64,000 nt of DNA from Platanthera guangdongensis (GCA_039583875.1 CM077150.1:174043499-174107498), one strand, 5' to 3'. Shown: positions 1 to 11,681, counted from the stretch's first letter. Made by a program: numbers and translations. Notes: generated by a model from the sequence alone, not told the origin.

Positions 1-348
1 TCTTTATATAGACTTCATCCAAGGTTACCGGCTGATCCGGTTGCTAACCAACTTCTGACAGATCTGACAGTTACAGTAGACTTTTTGGTTATGACAGCTG
101 TCAAGTCTCAAGTCACTTCTTGAAACTTTGTCTCTGTCAGCAAAGTGTCGAGTCAGAACTTCACATGTGTCGACACAAGTAGACTAAGTGTTGACAAAAT
201 CCTTGGTGGTGTCGACACAGCTCTCATGATGTCGACACTCCTTCTCGACATAGCTTCTATAAGAATGTGTCGACACAAGTCCTGTGTGTCGACACAAACA
301 CTTCTTATCTTGACACAATTAACTTAGAATAAATTCTGGTGTGTGTGT
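1..348 (-). repeat. Sirevirus A 3' LTR, promoter-distal part (cut by window edge and by G1)
   Basis: These bases align base for base with 37597-37940 of the A 5' LTR, with about 26 differences by eye. The segment holds the minus-strand TATA-like box (CTTTATATA on the plus strand at its very start) and the first copies of the GTGTCGACAC motif. The rest of this LTR is at 27443-27847, displaced by the G1 insertion; about 980 bp lie left of the window. Confidence 0.9.
344..348. other. Target-site duplication of G1, left copy (TGTGT)
   Basis: TGTGT directly before the TG of the left G1 LTR is repeated at 27443-27447 directly after the CA of the right LTR. The flanks join into a sequence colinear with the A 5' LTR near 37950. 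Confidence 0.85.
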
Positions 349-1923
349 TGATGCTAAAGATCACGGCAGTGAACCGGTCGCACAAGTAAAATAAAATGGG
401 GGTTTTCCCAAGTATCGATCTCACAAGGAACACAGTAAGGTGGAGTTAATTTCGAGGAGGACATGAAATTGAAGTCCTTAGGGTCGGCGGTAACGATGGG
501 GCTTTGATGTTTGCGGAAAAAGAAAATAAAACACTATCAACTACTCCTATGCAACGCCGCTATGCAATGCTTCGCCAGGCGGAATGGAAGACTAGTCGTG
601 CCGCTATGCACCGAATCGCTAGGCAAATGGGCGAGTAGGCTTGCGGATGAGGTGATGAGAATGGCGGAATGAGGGTCGTGAGCACCTCTTCGCTACGCAC
701 GCCACTAGCAATTGCTAGTGTGGCAAGGGTGGATGGTGGTGGATGGAATATGGCGCAACTCGAGCAACTTAAGTACTAAAATGAAATAGGAATCACATAG
801 ACATGAAACACATAACATATACAACCAAAGTGCACTTCATCAATATAAATAGATTTAAAACACCAATATTCAACAATAAAGCAAGAACAAGTCAAGAGAT
901 CGACCGAATCCGAAGTCTTGCTGAGGATTCACGGTTGGAATCGTCGAGTTGTCAATCCGCGTCCAAGCTCGGTCCTCAACTGCGTCCGAGGTAGAGAAGG
1001 GCTGTCACCACCTTCCAATGGCCCGTCTTCTTCATCTCACGATAGCGGATGAAGTTTACTAGCTTTCCTTTGCTTGATGGCTATGGCGTCAAACCCTACT
1101 TGAAGCTCACGGATGAAGGAGAAGGCCGAGAGGAAGCTCCGGCTTGGATTTGGCCGTGAAAGCTTGCTCGGAGCACCTACCTAGGGTGGAAGATGAAGGG
1201 GAACGACGGAGAAGGCGGAAAATGGCGGAGAAATGTCGAGCTCCGGATACTCTCCCGAATTAGGGCGAGACCTGCACTATTTATACAAAGCAGAAATGAA
1301 CAATGTGCACGATCACAGGCGCACGACCAGTGGTCATGCGCACTTTGTCCGGTGATCGTGCGCACTGGTATGGAAAATCACGAAGAAGAACTGGGATAAC
1401 GCGCACGAGCAGTGGCGCATGACCAGTGGTCGTGCGCACTAAGTCCAATGGTCGTGCGATTACCCCAGACATGACTCCAGAAAAGAGGAATCAATGCACA
1501 GGATCAGTGGCGCACGACCGGTGGTCGTGCGCACTAGGTCCAGTGGTCGTGCGCTTACCCCAGGCTGATTCTGGAAAACGTAGAGTAGTGTGCACGATCA
1601 GGGGCGCACGACCAGTGGTCGTGCGCATTAGATCCCATGATCGTGCGCAGTATTCCTGTTTCACAACCATCCCGGAACACGCACACGACCCCTGTACCGA
1701 AAGGAAAAACCAATCACTGATATGTGCAGACATTCCAGGCAATCACACAAAGGAGTACAAACTATAAAAATAACAAAATACACAACCACGGGCATAAATG
1801 TGCACTTCCTATGGAAATAAAGATAAGATAAAATTTGCACGATATAGAACTAAAAGTGAAGTGCAAACGCGTGAAAACTAACCCAGATGAGTCCGAAAAT
1901 AGGTATATAAAGTGGACTCATCA
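349..1923 (-). repeat. G1 3' LTR
   Basis: 1575 bp, TG...CA, matching 25867-27442 almost throughout. It contains a short palindromic array (about 1305-1655). Short reading frames in it are by-products of the array. Confidence 0.92.
1305..1655. repeat. Palindromic array in G1 LTR (GCGCACGACCA / TGGTCGTGCGC)
   Basis: About five copies of a quasi-palindrome with 11-nt arms GCGCACGACCA and TGGTCGTGCGC around one central base, separated by 40-80 bp of non-repeated sequence. The right LTR has the same array at about 26820-27170, with more point changes inside the palindromes. Confidence 0.85.
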
Positions 1924-1938
1924 CACCCCCAGACTTAA
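1924..1938 (-). other. G1 polypurine tract
   Basis: Minus-strand TTAAGTCTGGGGGTG directly precedes the start of the 3' LTR (minus-strand TGATGAGTCC). It is the plus-strand DNA primer of reverse transcription. Two near-copies lie at 12193-12207 and 13092-13106. Confidence 0.85.
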
Positions 1939-1940
1939 CT
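1936..1940. other. Target-site duplication of Tekay1, left copy (TAACT)
   Basis: TAACT precedes TGTAACAACC of the left LTR and recurs at 11682-11686 after TGTTACA of the right LTR. The insertion overlaps the end of the G1 polypurine tract. Confidence 0.88.
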
Positions 1941-2964
1941 TGTAACAACCCCATCCGTTCATATGATATATTCTAGAAGGTCCGGCCGGGGCCCCACAGG
2001 ATATACCACAAAACAGTCGGTGAAGGTACAGGATGATACCAGAGTAGCGCATCGCACCTATCACAAGCATTCTAGCGGAAGCCTAAACTACTTGAACTCC
2101 TCATGAATGTCCAAACATAAAACTCCACATTTTATATACATATAGGAATGTCTTACAACATGTCAAAAGAGTTGGCCTTATGGCCTTATAGGGCTTTCAA
2201 TCAGTGGCCTAAAACAGGTTGGCCTGCAGGCCGGCCATACTAAAAGAAAACACACAAAAGAACACACTTAGCCTTCGAGGGCTAGCAGCTAGCAGCAGCA
2301 ACACCAGCAAGAGCATCAACCTCTATGCGTCCCGCTCGGCTCTCCAGCACCTGTGCAAGGACAATCCACCCACCGGTGGCAAACAAAAGCAACGGTCAGC
2401 GTTCAGCTGACCAAATTATAACGACCCTACCCCTTCTCTCGGGGCAGCGGTATTTTTCCCTGCAGGCATATCATATCACAAGTATGGCAAGCTATATCAT
2501 CAAAAAGTGCTTTCACGCACACAAGCCATCACAACCGTTCGCCACCCGGCCCAACGGTCCGTGCACCCAGGGCACATTCTTGGTGTTCTGACAACCTCTT
2601 GCCCACCACCGTATCAGGGTTATCACCCAACGGTAAATCTCTTGAGCATTTACTCCATGGCGTGCAGCCGGAGTTAGTCCTCGGACACCGGGATGGCCCG
2701 TAGCCCCCCTTTGTGTCATGGCGCGCAGGCCGAAGACTCTTGCTATGCGCTCCAACAGACCGCACTTTTTGGTCTCACGTCGGACGGACATAGCGCAGGT
2801 CGGATCCTCCACCCCCCCCCCCCCCCCCCCCCCCGTTGCTCAAATCGCCTTGCCCTTTCCGCGTGCAGCGTACTCATGGCTATATCAAAGGCGCGGGTCG
2901 GTCTCACCAATCCTGTTCCTGGCGTTCAAGCCTGGGTATTTCACTATACCCATTTCCTCACAGC

Positions 2965-3243
2965 AACAGCGGGTCTTTCCTGGGCGCACCAGTACTTCCT
3001 GTGATTCTCTCCATAGGTGGACACCGCATAAGTACAAATGTCAGGGGTCTTTCCTGGGCACACCAGTACTTCCTGTGACTCGCTCCACAGGTGGACACCC
3101 TATGACATCAAGCATCACAAAAAGGGCCTTTCCTGGTCCCACCAGTACTTCCTGTGCCTCATTCACAGGTTGGACCCAAAACCATCACAAGGCTATTTTC
3201 CTGGGCTACCACCCCAGTACTTCCTCCTACTCCTTTTCGCAGG
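2965..3243. repeat. Four-unit tandem repeat of about 70 bp in Tekay1 LTR
   Basis: Four diverged units, each with a core like TTTCCTGGGCACACCAGTAC followed by TTCCTGTG and a CACAGGTGGAC-like end. The copy in the other LTR is at about 10213-10491. Confidence 0.8.
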
Positions 3244-3720
3244 TATAACCCGTAGACTCCTTAACACTACACGTTTATCACGGAGTCTTCTCCGGTTCGT
3301 ATGCAACATCACCAATCCAGACCAACCTGTCCAGATGGGCTTCACACAGCATGCCTATTCCGTACTCCATTTCCGGATCTATATGCAATACAAAGGGGGT
3401 TTCAAGCATCCACCCAAAGATTCCCAAAATCAGCCACCTCTTGGTGGGGGAAATCACACAAGATATGCCAAAAAGGAAGCCTTCACATGGCTAGGAAGAA
3501 AAGTCGTTACCCTTGACGATCGCTTCGGTGCCATGGCTTGAAAGCTTGCTTGCAAGACTTGCAAGAGCGCTTCCTCCGCAACGCTGGCTTCGGATCTCTC
3601 GCCGGTAAACCGCAGCACCACCAACAGCAGCCCCCTTCCCTTCTTCCTCCTCCTTTCTCTCTCTCTTTCTCTCTCTTGAAGAAAGATGAAGGCCAAAGAA
3701 AATGAGAAGTAATTCTCTGA

Positions 3721-4255
3721 CGGGACACGCCCGTGTCATGGGCCGTGTTACCAACACGCCTTCAGACACGCCCATGTCTATGGCTGTGTACCTGGGGAAA
3801 AAAATCCCAAATCATCCTGAGACTTCACACGGCCTGTGACACGCCTGTGTCCCAGGCCGTGTGCCCAGACACGGCACAAAGACACGCCCTGTCGAATTCT
3901 TTCGGCGGGCTGAGTTCGTCGCCTGATTTGACACGCCCTGTGACACGCCCGTGTCACAGGCCGTGTTCAACACTCGACACGCACTTCTCGACACTCGACG
4001 ATCGTCGAGCAAAAATCGTCGAGCATGCGACACGGCCTTGGACACGCCCGTGTCCTGGGCCGTGTGCCTCCTCTCCACGAATCGTCGAGAGCAAAAATCG
4101 TCGAGACAAAGCCCAATCGTCGACACAACCTCGACACGCCCTGCGACACGCCCGTGTCGCAGGCCGTGTCACCTGACACGCCCTGGGACACGCCCGTGTC
4201 GCAGGCCGTGTCACCTGACACGCCCTGGGACACACCCGTGACCCAGGCCGTGTCA
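3721..4255. repeat. Palindromic array in Tekay1 LTR (GACACGCCCGTGTC and ATCGTCGAG types)
   Basis: Dense interleaved copies of GACACGCCCGTGTC, GGCCGTGTC and ATCGTCGAG/GTCGACAC. All are CpG-rich and self-complementary. The second LTR has the array at about 11085-11645. The TCGTCGA component is the same core seen in the LTRs of sireviruses B and C. Confidence 0.85.
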
Positions 4256-4292
4256 CCCAAATTTTCCTGTTTCAGAACTTTGGGCTGTTACA

Positions 4293-4309
4293 ATCCTCCC
4301 CTCCTACAA
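4293..4309 (-). other. Tekay1 polypurine tract
   Basis: Minus-strand TTGTAGGAGGGGAT abuts TGTAACAG, the start of the 3' LTR. It is preceded by the TTCGAGGACGAAATTTCTTG-type context usual in plant chromoviruses. Confidence 0.88.
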
Positions 4310-4379
4310 GAAATTTCGTCCTCGAAATTTAAAGACAGGAAAGTAACAGAAACTAGCAAGAAAATGTAACAACATATAT

Positions 4380-7300
4380 CTATATATAAACGTTTATGTT
4401 ACAATATTCTCGCTCCAAATTACAGAAACAATTCAGGGAACTTTGCTCGCGCTCCCATGTCAGCTCTTCACGGCCGCAGTTGTCCCACCGGACTTTCACC
4501 ATACCGACCGTCTTGTTCCGCAACTGTTTCTCGGCTCGATCTTCGATCCGAATGGGTCTAACTCTCGTCGTTAGCCCATACTCTACCGGCACCCGATCAT
4601 CCGCGATCACTTGAGCTGGATCTTTCACGGCCTTCCGAAGCACCGAGATGTGAAAGACATCATGTAACCCACCCAAGTCTGTCGACAGAGCTAGTCGATA
4701 AGCCGCTTCGCCAATTCGCTCAACCACTTCGAAAGGACCCAAATATCTTGGACTCAACTTTTTCAATCGTCTAATCCTGGAGACACCTTTGAATGGCTTG
4801 ATCTTCAAGTAGACCCAATCGCCAACCGCAAATTCAACGTTCCGATGCTTGGCGTTGTAGTACTTCGCTTGTCGATCTTGAGCAATCAGCAATCTCTCTC
4901 GGATAGTCCGAATGGTTGAGTTTGCTTCATCCACCTCATTTGGTTTAAAACCCCGGGCTTCACCCGCTTCTACCCAAGCCAAGGGAGTACGACACTTCCT
5001 TCCGTATAGGGCTTCATATGGTGCCATCCCAATACTTGCTTGGTAGCTGTTATTATATGCAAACTCGACCATATAGAGATGATCTTCCCATCTCTTTCCG
5101 AAGTCAAGGGCGCACATTCAGAGCATGTCCTCAATTGTTCTGTTGGTACGTTCAGTCTGGCCATCCGTTTGGGGATGAAAGGCCGTACTGAAAGTCAACT
5201 TCGTGCCCAACAGTCGGTGAACTAGCCTCCAATCATTTGACGTAAATCGCCCATCTCGATCACTTACGATGCTCCGAGGAACACCGTGAAGACGCACAAT
5301 CTGGTCAACATATAACTTTGCCAAACTTTCAACCGAATCATCTCGCCTGTTCGGGAGAAAATGTGCTACTTTTGTTAGCCGGTCAACTATCACCCAAATG
5401 GAATCATTTCCTCGCTGCGATCTTGGTAATCCATGCACAAAATCCATGGAAATATCATCAAATTTCCACACTGGGATTGGCAGTGACTTCAAATAACCGC
5501 CCGGCTTTTGGCATTCTGCCTTCACCATCGCACATGTTTGACATTTGGCTACATATAGGGCAACATCTTTCTTAAGCCCTGGCCACCAGAAAAGTTTCTT
5601 CATATCGTTGAACATTTTTGTGCTCCCGGGGTGAATGGAATACTTCGTATAATGTGCTTCATACATCAGTTCTTCCCTCAGTTTCCCCACATTTGGGACG
5701 CACAACCGGCCCTCTTTTCGCAAAAGACCGTCATTCCAGGTGAATTTGCCTTCTGGTCCTTCATTCACATAGCGCAAGAGATCTTCAGCCAACTCCGTTG
5801 CCCGTCGAACTCGGTCCGCAAGGTCACATTGCACCTCGGTCCAGTTCAAACATGCAGTGGCAGTGGAACTCTTGTCAACACAATAGATCTCCAACGCCTC
5901 CAATTCCTGGATAAGACGTTCATCATGCCTTTGTAACCAATTTGCTCTAGCCGGAACTCGCCGACTCAAGGCATCCGCGACAACATTCCCCTTCCCGGGC
6001 GTATAATGAATCTCGAAAGTGTAATCCCCAAGGAACTCCAACCACCTTCGTTGTCGCATGTTCAACTCTTTCTGCTCCAATAGATACTTTAGGCTCTTAT
6101 GATCGGTATAGATCTCCACCTTCACTCCATAAAGGTAGTGTCGCCACAGCTTAAGTGCAAAAATCACCGCCGCTAGTTCCAAATCATGGACGGGATAGTT
6201 TCGCTCGTGCACCTTCAGCTGGCGTGAGCCATAAGCAATCACCTTTCCGCTCTGCAGAAGAACGCAACCTAAACCGCTTCCTGAGGCATCACTATAAATC
6301 ACAAATCCATCGGTTCCACATGACGAAGACAACACCGGCGCCGTGGTCAACCGATCCTTCAGCTCTTCAAAAGCTCGTGCGCACTCTGGCGTCCAAACGA
6401 ACTTCTGATCCTTTCGCGTCAGTGTGGTTAGCGGCAAAGCGATCCGCGAGAAGTTTTCCACAAATCTTCTATAGTAGCCCGCAAGTCCAAGGAAACTCCT
6501 GACCTCGGGCACGGAGGACAAAATTGGCCATTCTTGTATGGCTTTTATCTTCGCTGGATCTACTGCAATGCCCGCTCCACTCACCACATGGCCCAAAAAT
6601 GCCACTGACGATAGCCAAAACTCGCACTTCGAGAACTTGGCATATAGCTGATTTTGCCTCAACGTGTTCAGCACTAACCGCAAGTGAATCTCATGCTCAG
6701 CGTTAGACTTCGAGTACATCAGGATGTCATCAATGAACACGATCACAAACAGATCCAGGTACTCACGAAAAATACGGTGCATCAGATCCATAAACACCGA
6801 AGGCGCATTGCACAATCCAAAGGGCATGACTGTGAACTCATAGTGCCCATAACGAGTTCCAAATGCGGTTTTGGGAATGTCACCTTCCCGAATTCTTAAC
6901 TGGTAATAACCAGACTTCAGGTCCAACTTCGAATAGACGGTAGATCCCACCAGCTGATCAAATAATTCATCAATCCGAGGTATCGGATACTTATTCTTCT
7001 CGGTCAGCTTATTCAATTCACGGTAATCAATACACAACCGTAACCCACCATCTTTCTTCTTTACAAAAAGCACAGGCGCGCTCCAAGGTGACATACTTGG
7101 GCGGATATAACCCTGCTCTAGCATTTCTTGTAGTTGAACCTTCAGCTCCGCCATCTCTTTAGGCGCAACGCGATATGGCGAGCGGGCCACGGGTTTCGCA
7201 CCTGGCACCAACTCAATTGTGAAGTCAATCTCCCGCTGGGGTGGTAGCCCAGGGAGATCCGTGGGAAACACATCTGTAAATTCTGCCACAATCGGAACCT

Positions 7301-7771
7301 CGCACAAAGTGGCGTTAGGCTCAACAGCCTGAATTAGTGCAAAGTAACACTCCGCACCCTTTCGAACAGCTTTGACTACCTGGAGTGCAGACATCAACGT
7401 CCCGCCTACTTCTCGCATACCCGCGAACTTGGTCTCCTGTTCGGTATTCTGGCCCAACGTGATTTCTTTGGACTGGCAATCAATCATAGCATGCTGCTCC
7501 GCAAGCCAATCCATCCCAAAAATCACATCGAATTCCGAAATTGGCAAAACAAATGCGGTTAACCAAAAATCCCGACTTCCTAACTGAACCGCCACATCGC
7601 AAGCTTGATCCACAAGCATCCAACAACCATTCGGCAACACCACTCTGACGCTCTCTGTCTTTGCACGACTGGGTATCCCAAGCCGCGTAAGAAACTCACT
7701 CGACAGAAAAGAATGCGATGCACCTGTATCAAACAGTGCTCGCGCCAGCGTGTCCCGAATCATCACAAAGC
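4380..7771 (-). pseudogene. pol: Tekay1 pol: protease, RT, RNase H, integrase, chromodomain-like tail (one internal stop)
   Basis: The polyprotein cuts itself, copies the RNA and inserts the cDNA. Reading from the frame that opens at 7808, the aspartic protease has [10 protein letters not shown] (about residue 25-34), RT has [10 protein letters not shown] (about 357), RNase H starts at [10 protein letters not shown] (about 503), and integrase has a zinc-binding H-H-C-C region, then DRLTK, SDRDGRF and the QTERTN glutamate. One TGA at 5118-5120 breaks the frame just after IEDML, where the family usually has Arg (CGA to TGA). Reading resumes in the same frame to 4380. The tail holds VKVRWDN and ELTWERE, chromodomain-like; a small frame change after it hides an older end (KFPELFL) near 4420. 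The start at 7771 is the inferred splice acceptor; no separate start codon is needed. Confidence 0.9.
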
Positions 7772-7862
7772 CTATGACAAACATGTCACACACACAAACC
7801 ACAAACATAGGGGTACTAAGCTAAGCATACATACAATAGCATATGCAAAACTAAACTCATAC
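7772..7862 (-). other. Putative 91-nt spliceosomal intron between Tekay1 gag and pol
   Basis: On the minus strand the sequence reads GTCACAG^GTATGAG, then a T-rich stretch, then TTTGTCATAG^GCTTTG. Removing it joins gag codon 374 (Thr) through a split Gly codon to the protease frame without loss of family residues. Without splicing, gag stops inside this segment at 7816, and pol is in another frame. Tekay2 has a matching segment at the same codon (17950-18034). Splicing itself is inferred, not seen. Confidence 0.65.
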
Positions 7863-8985
7863 CTGTGACCACGTCACTCTGCTTGATGGCCTCCTGCAGG
7901 CCAAGATTGTAGACCCGGGGTTGCGCCTGCGACGCAGAGGAATCCACCACCGCCTTTCCTTTTTCCGCGTAAGATGCTCCAGCCTTCTTTTCACTCTTTG
8001 GCGGCATCCGACAATCTCGCGCAATATGCCCCATCCGACCACAATTGAAGCAGGTACGAGTTTCTGGCTTGGAGGTTGCCCCTGATGTTGCTCCCGTTGC
8101 AACTGATGAAGGAGCTTGTCCACTAGGCTTGGACTTCTTGCCCCATCTCTTCTTATAAAACGATTTTCCCGATCGGGGCGCCTTCCACTCTGGTTGCGTC
8201 ATCACCAACGCTCTCTTCCCTTGCACCCTCTTCATGTCTTTTTCCAACGCGGTCGCAGTGTCCACCAACGCTTGGAAACCTTGGTTCACAGAACTGGACA
8301 CAAGGAATCTCAGCTCGTCCCTCAGTCCTTCATAGAACCGATTAGTCTTCCTCTGCTCATCAGCAAAAATCGAACCTGCATACCGCCCCAAGCGAGTAAA
8401 CTCATGCAGGTACGCGTCAACACTGCCATCACCTTGAGTCAACCGTTGGAATTCATTTTCCATGGCTATCCATTGAGCCACAGGAAGGTTCTTCGCAAGG
8501 AAGAGCCGGGAGAATTCTTCCATCGACACTTGGGTTAACGGACGACCCGCCAAATGATGCAACTCCATCTCATCCCACCATAAGCGAGCTTCTCCTTCAA
8601 TCAAGAAGGTGGCTAAGGTAACTTTCTGATGTTCCGCCGTGCCTATCGCCGTCATCACTCGCTTGACGCGTGACAACCAATCCTCAGCTTGCGTCGGGGT
8701 TCCCGCTCCCGAAAACGTAGGCGGATGGAAACTCATAAACCGTGTTAGCTGCTTCTCAGCCGCTCGAGGAACCACATCCACGACAGGTTCAGGCCTTGCC
8801 ACCGCCTGATCTGGCCTCACAGCCTCTTGTTCCTGCCTGAGTGGCTGACCTTGGATCATGGTAAACAAGGCCTCCGCAACTAACCGGACCTGCTCTGCAG
8901 ACGGTGGAGGTGTAGGCACCGCAACTGGTGCCGTACTTTCATCAGAACGCTGGGGTTCAGACGGCCCAGCTCCACTTCGTGTCAC
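7816..8985 (-). CDS. gag: Tekay1 Gag (capsid/nucleocapsid)
   Basis: The 389-aa open frame is intact. A Pro/Ala-rich head is followed by the retrotransposon gag domain from about residue 83 to 255 (landmarks WWDEM and [10 protein letters not shown]), a basic linker, and one CCHC zinc knuckle at about 312-325 ([14 protein letters not shown]). It packages element RNA in cytoplasmic particles. The last 15 residues (after Gly375) are read from the putative intron, so they would exist only in the unspliced product. The start ATG at 8985 follows a leader of about 220 nt from the 5' LTR. The gene is the best preserved in the window. Confidence 0.9.
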   Translation of the reverse strand: MTRSGAGPSEPQRSDESTAPVAVPTPPPSAEQVRLVAEALFTMIQGQPLRQEQEAVRPDQAVARPEPVVDVVPRAAEKQLTRFMSFHPPTFSGAGTPTQAEDWLSRVKRVMTAIGTAEHQKVTLATFLIEGEARLWWDEMELHHLAGRPLTQVSMEEFSRLFLAKNLPVAQWIAMENEFQRLTQGDGSVDAYLHEFTRLGRYAGSIFADEQRKTNRFYEGLRDELRFLVSSSVNQGFQALVDTATALEKDMKRVQGKRALVMTQPEWKAPRSGKSFYKKRWGKKSKPSGQAPSSVATGATSGATSKPETRTCFNCGRMGHIARDCRMPPKSEKKAGASYAEKGKAVVDSSASQAQPRVYNLGLQEAIKQSDVVTGMSLVLHMLLYVCLA

Positions 8986-9190
8986 CTAAAGGTGGACAAG
9001 ACACACACATTAGCGGTCGTACCCAAGCAAACAACACAAAATAGGAACGCGCAGGTGCCTCACACAAACAAAAATGCATTCCTATCATGGACATTCAGGA
9101 GTTCAATCGTAGACTTTGGTGTGCACAAACACGTGCTCGCCACCCCACAAAAGAAGTCGGCCACGACTTCGAGAGGGAAAGACCAAGACA

Positions 9191-9203
9191 ACTGATACTA
9201 AAA
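9191..9203 (-). other. Tekay1 primer-binding site (degenerate)
   Basis: Minus-strand TTAGTATCAGTTG next to the 5' LTR resembles the initiator-Met site TGGTATCAGAGC only in part (GTATCAG core). Confidence 0.45.
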
Positions 9204-9204
9204 A

Positions 9205-11681
9205 TGTAACAACCCCATCCGTTCATATGATATATTCTAGAAGGTCCGGCCGGGGCCCCACAGGATATACCACAAAACAGTCGGTGAAGGTACAGGATGA
9301 TACCAGAGTAGCGCATCGCACCTATCACAAGCATTCTAGCGGAAGCCTAAACTACTTGAACTCCTCATGAATGTCCAAACATAAAACTCCACATTTTATA
9401 TACATATAGGAATGTCTTACAACATGTCAAAAGAGTTGTCCTTATGGCCTTACAGGGCTTTCAATCAGTGGCCTAAAACAGGTTGGCGCGCAGGCCGGCC
9501 ATACTACAAGAAAACACACAAAAGAACACACTTAGCCTTCGAGGGCTAGCAGCTAGCAGCAGCAACACCAGCAAGAGCATCAACCTCTATGCGTCCCGCT
9601 CGGCTCTCCAGCACCTGTGCAAGGACAATCCACCCACCGGTGGCAAACAAAAGCAACGGTCAGCGTTCAGCTGACCAAATTATAACGACCCTACCCCTTC
9701 TCTCGGGGCAGCGGTATTTTTCCCTGCAAGCATATCATATCACAAGTATGGCAAGTTATATCATCAAAAAGTGCTTTCACGCACACAAGCCATCACAACC
9801 GTTCGCCACCCGGCCCAACGGTCCGTGCACTCAGGGCACATTCTTGGTGTTCTGGCAACCTCTTGCCCACCACCGTATCAGGGTTATCACCCAACGGTAA
9901 ATCTCTTGAGCATTTACTCCATGGCATGCAGCCGGAGTTAGTCCTCGGACACCGGGATGGCCCGTAGCCCCCCTTTGTGTCATGGCACGCAGGCCGAAGA
10001 CTCTTGCTATGCGCTCCAACAGACCGCACTTTTTGGTCTCACGTCGGACGGACATAGCGCAGGTCGGATCCTCCACCCCCCCGTTGCTCAAATCGCCTTG
10101 CCCTTTCCGCGTGCAGCGTACTCATGGCTATATCAAAGGCGCGGGTCGGTCTCACCAATCCTGTTCCTGGCGTTCAAGCCTGGGTATTTCACTATACCCA
10201 TTTCCTCACAGCAACAGCGGGTCTTTCCTGGGCGCACCAGTACTTCCTGTGATTCTCTCCACAGGTGGACACCGCATAAGTACAAATGTCAGGGGTCTTT
10301 CCTGGGCACACCAGTACTTCCTGTGACTCGCTCCACAAGTGGACACCCTATGACATCAAGCATCACAAAAAGGGCCTTTCCTGGTCCCACCAGTACTTCC
10401 TGTGCCTCATTCACAGGTTGGACCCAAAACCATCACAAGGCTATTTTCCTGGGCTACCACCCCAGTACTTCCTGCTACTCCTTTTCGCAGGTATAACCCG
10501 TAGACTCCTTAACACTACACGTTTATCACGGAGTCTTCTCCGGTTCGTATGCAACATCACCAATCCAGACCAACCTGTCCAGATGGGCTTCACACAGCAT
10601 GCCTATTCCGTACTCCATTTCCGGATCTATATGCAATACAAAGGGGGTTTCAAGCATCCACCCAAAGATTCCCAAAATCAGCGACCTCTTGGTGGGGGAA
10701 ATCACACAAGATATGCCAAAAAGGAAGCCTTCACATGGCTAGGAAGAAAAGTCGTTACCCTTGACGATCGCTTCGGTGCCATGACTTGAAAGCTTGCTTG
10801 CAAGACTTGCAAGAGCGCTTCCTCCGCAACGCTGGCTTCGGATCTCTCGCCGGTAAACCGCAGCACCACCAACAGCAGCCCCCTTCCCTTCTTCCTCCTC
10901 CTTTCTCTCTCTCTTTCTCTCTCTTGAAGAAAGATGAAGGCCAAAGAAAATGAGAAGTAATTCTCTGACTTCGGCCCTTAAGGAAAAAGAAGAAGAGCTT
11001 TCAGCCCTTGGATCTAGACTGAAGGAATGGACGGCCACGATTCTGCCAAAAACACAAATTTTGACCCGACACGGCCTCGAACACGGCCGTGTGCCAGGCC
11101 GTGTGCCTCAAGCGGTGGTCAACCGACTTATCCAAACCAGTGACACGCCCACGGGACACGCCCGTGTCATGGGCCGTGTTACCAACATGCCTTCAGACAC
11201 GCCCGTGTCTATGGCCGTGTACCTGGGGAAAAAAATCCCAAATCATCCTGAGACTTCACACGGCCTGTGACACGCCCGTGTCCCAGGCCGTGTGCCCAGA
11301 CATGGCACAAAGACACGCCCTGTCGAATTCTTTCGGCGGGCTGAGTTCGTCGCCTGATTTGACACGCCCTGTGACACGCCCGTGTCACAGGCCGTGTTCA
11401 ACACTCGACACGCACTTCTCGACACTCGACAATCGTCGAGCAAAAATCGTCGAGCATGCGACACGGCCTTGGACACGCCCGTGTCCTGGGCCGTGTGCCT
11501 TCTCTCCACGAATCGTCGAGAGCAAAAATCGTCGAGACAAAGCCCAATCGTCGACACAACCTCGACACGCCCTGCGACACGCCCGTGTCGCAGGCCGTGT
11601 CACCTGACACACCCTGGGACACGCCCGTGTCCCAGGCCGTGTCACCCAAATTTTCCTGTTTCAAAACTTTGTGCTGTTACA
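9205..11681 (-). repeat. Tekay1 5' LTR
   Basis: 2477 bp, TG...CA. It has the 70-bp tandem repeats (10213-10491) and palindromic array (11085-11645) of its partner, and keeps the 183-nt segment 10969-11151 that the left LTR lost. Confidence 0.92.

Larger units (their letters stand above)
1941..4292 (-). repeat. Tekay1 3' LTR
   Basis: 2352 bp. Compared with the right LTR it lacks 183 nt (equivalent to 10969-11151), has a longer poly-C run (2811-2834 against seven C) and one extra palindromic unit near 4165-4210. It includes a CT-rich tract at 3640-3675. Confidence 0.92.
1941..11681 (-). mobile_element. Tekay1: nearly complete Gypsy chromovirus (Tekay-like)
   Basis: A 9.7-kb element with LTRs of 2352 and 2477 bp (TGTAACA...TGTTACA) and a perfect TAACT duplication. 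On the minus strand the order is 5' LTR, degenerate primer site, gag, putative intron, protease, reverse transcriptase, RNase H, integrase with a chromodomain-like tail, polypurine tract, 3' LTR. Long LTRs, the single gag-pol layout and the tail with VKVRWDN...ELTWERE fit the Tekay/Del chromoviruses. LTRs differ by only about 1% in substitutions plus a few indels, so the insertion is young. Confidence 0.9.

Noticed and set aside
2811..2834. Poly-C run (also poly-G at about 42090-42106 and C13 at 51583-51595) as a biological signal
   Set aside because: Length differs between paired LTRs and may include sequencing error. The run at 51583 is kept only as part of the TRIM polypurine tract.
2693..3541. 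Overlapping reading frames of 100-176 codons in the Tekay1 LTR (copy at 9957-10789)
   Set aside because: They follow the 70-bp tandem repeats and poly-C, show no family signature, and lie wholly inside a non-coding LTR.
3733..4369. Cys/Arg/Thr-rich frames on both strands in the Tekay1 array, looking like small repeated proteins
   Set aside because: They are translations of GACACGCCCGTGTC repeats in many frames at once; both LTR copies break them differently.
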